Origin: Lachnospiraceae bacterium
Lineage (GTDB): Bacteria; Bacillota; Clostridia; Lachnospirales; Lachnospiraceae
NCBI GenBank assembly: GCA_022792835.1
Contig: JAAWBT010000083.1
Span: 1-41,689 of the forward strand
Length of the DNA: 41,689 nt
Direction of reading: 5' to 3'
The position numbers were made by a program, and so were the translations under genes. The first letter of the stretch is position 1; every line of letters starts with the position of its first letter. The notes under the pieces were generated by a model. The model did no database searches and was not told the DNA's origin. It saw nothing but the letters and a program-made list of their open reading frames with translations. Shown here one piece after another: positions 41,444 to 41,689 of the stretch.

Positions 41444-41486
41444 AAAATATCCTCCTTTTTATCCGGAGAATATTCTGTCTGGTTTT

Positions 41487-41515
41487 ATTATAACAGACCC
41501 CGCTTGGTCTGGCAA
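41487..41515 (-). promoter_or_regulatory. promoter of the Rpn-type remnant
   Basis: TTGCCA (41510-41515) and TATAAT (41487-41492) are 17 bp apart on the minus strand. The last 170 bases of the window hold only short shadow frames and no gene I can support. Confidence 0.65.
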
Positions 41516-41689
41516 GGCGACCCTTCTTTTTTATATTGTTCATCACTACCATCGGTTGACAAGGACACACTCGCTCCAGTCTGCATGATTTGCCGGTGGA
41601 GTCTGGGAGTCGGAAAGAGGGGAATTTTCCCATGGGCAAGGCACTGGAACGACGCGGAGAGAGAGTAACGCACCTCATGTAGAAATTCC

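Noticed and set aside
41376-41689. Minus-strand frames near the right edge
   Set aside because: They overlap the Rpn promoter and each other, with no start signal or resemblance.

Overview
The window looks like chromosome from a Lachnospiraceae-type member of the Clostridia. The marks are a SCIFF peptide with its radical-SAM maturase next to secDF, tgt and yajC; separate pyrB and pyrI; a sporulation sigma factor of SigK type; strong AGGAGG ribosome binding sites; and intrinsic terminators. The genus cannot be fixed from this window. Nothing points to a plasmid or prophage, and I see no tRNA, rRNA, CRISPR array or intact insertion sequence.

Left part (1-9700): a weak small ORF and a 250-bp near-palindrome are followed by a leftward operon of ABC ATPase, ABC-2 permease and membrane-anchored glycerophosphodiesterase. 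Next come a PadR regulator with its DUF2812 partner and a DUF1576 multi-span membrane protein. The DUF1576 gene is preceded by what reads as a complete ZTP (pfl) riboswitch: promoter, aptamer and overlapping terminator. Two small cysteine-containing proteins (DUF5714, DUF1801) follow. 

Middle part (9900-21930): the leftward cluster scfA-scfB-secDF-tgt-yajC combines a ribosomally made peptide and its thioether maturase with Sec export and tRNA queuosine genes. After a TIGR04086 membrane protein comes a locus around an AraC regulator. On one side are an orphan sugar-binding lipoprotein and a PIG-L deacetylase. On the other are an asparaginase-fold protein lacking key catalytic residues, a DUF4317 protein and a NUDIX hydrolase. 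An ATTGCA-containing motif recurs at both divergent control regions.

Right part (21930-41689): an operon of DUF308 protein, MMPL/RND transporter and a glycine-alanine repeat envelope protein; a second glycerophosphodiesterase; a TetR regulator and a VanW protein; pyrB and pyrI; a PAP2 phosphatase with a zinc-ribbon NUDIX enzyme; and a scar of broken EamA and LysR genes. Next is a tightly coupled three-gene cassette (degenerate DUF262-like protein, SMC-like ATPase with a DUF3696-like tail, and an unrecognised 284-residue protein) with its own promoter. This is the best candidate for an undescribed system, probably defence-related. It is followed by an orphan flagellin gene, sigK, an Rrf2 regulator divergent from an O-acetylhomoserine sulfhydrylase gene with shared promoter motifs, and a broken Rpn-type nuclease.

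Gene starts were moved inward from the longest ORF wherever a ribosome binding site clearly favoured a later start. All assignments come from reading motifs by eye; no searches were run.
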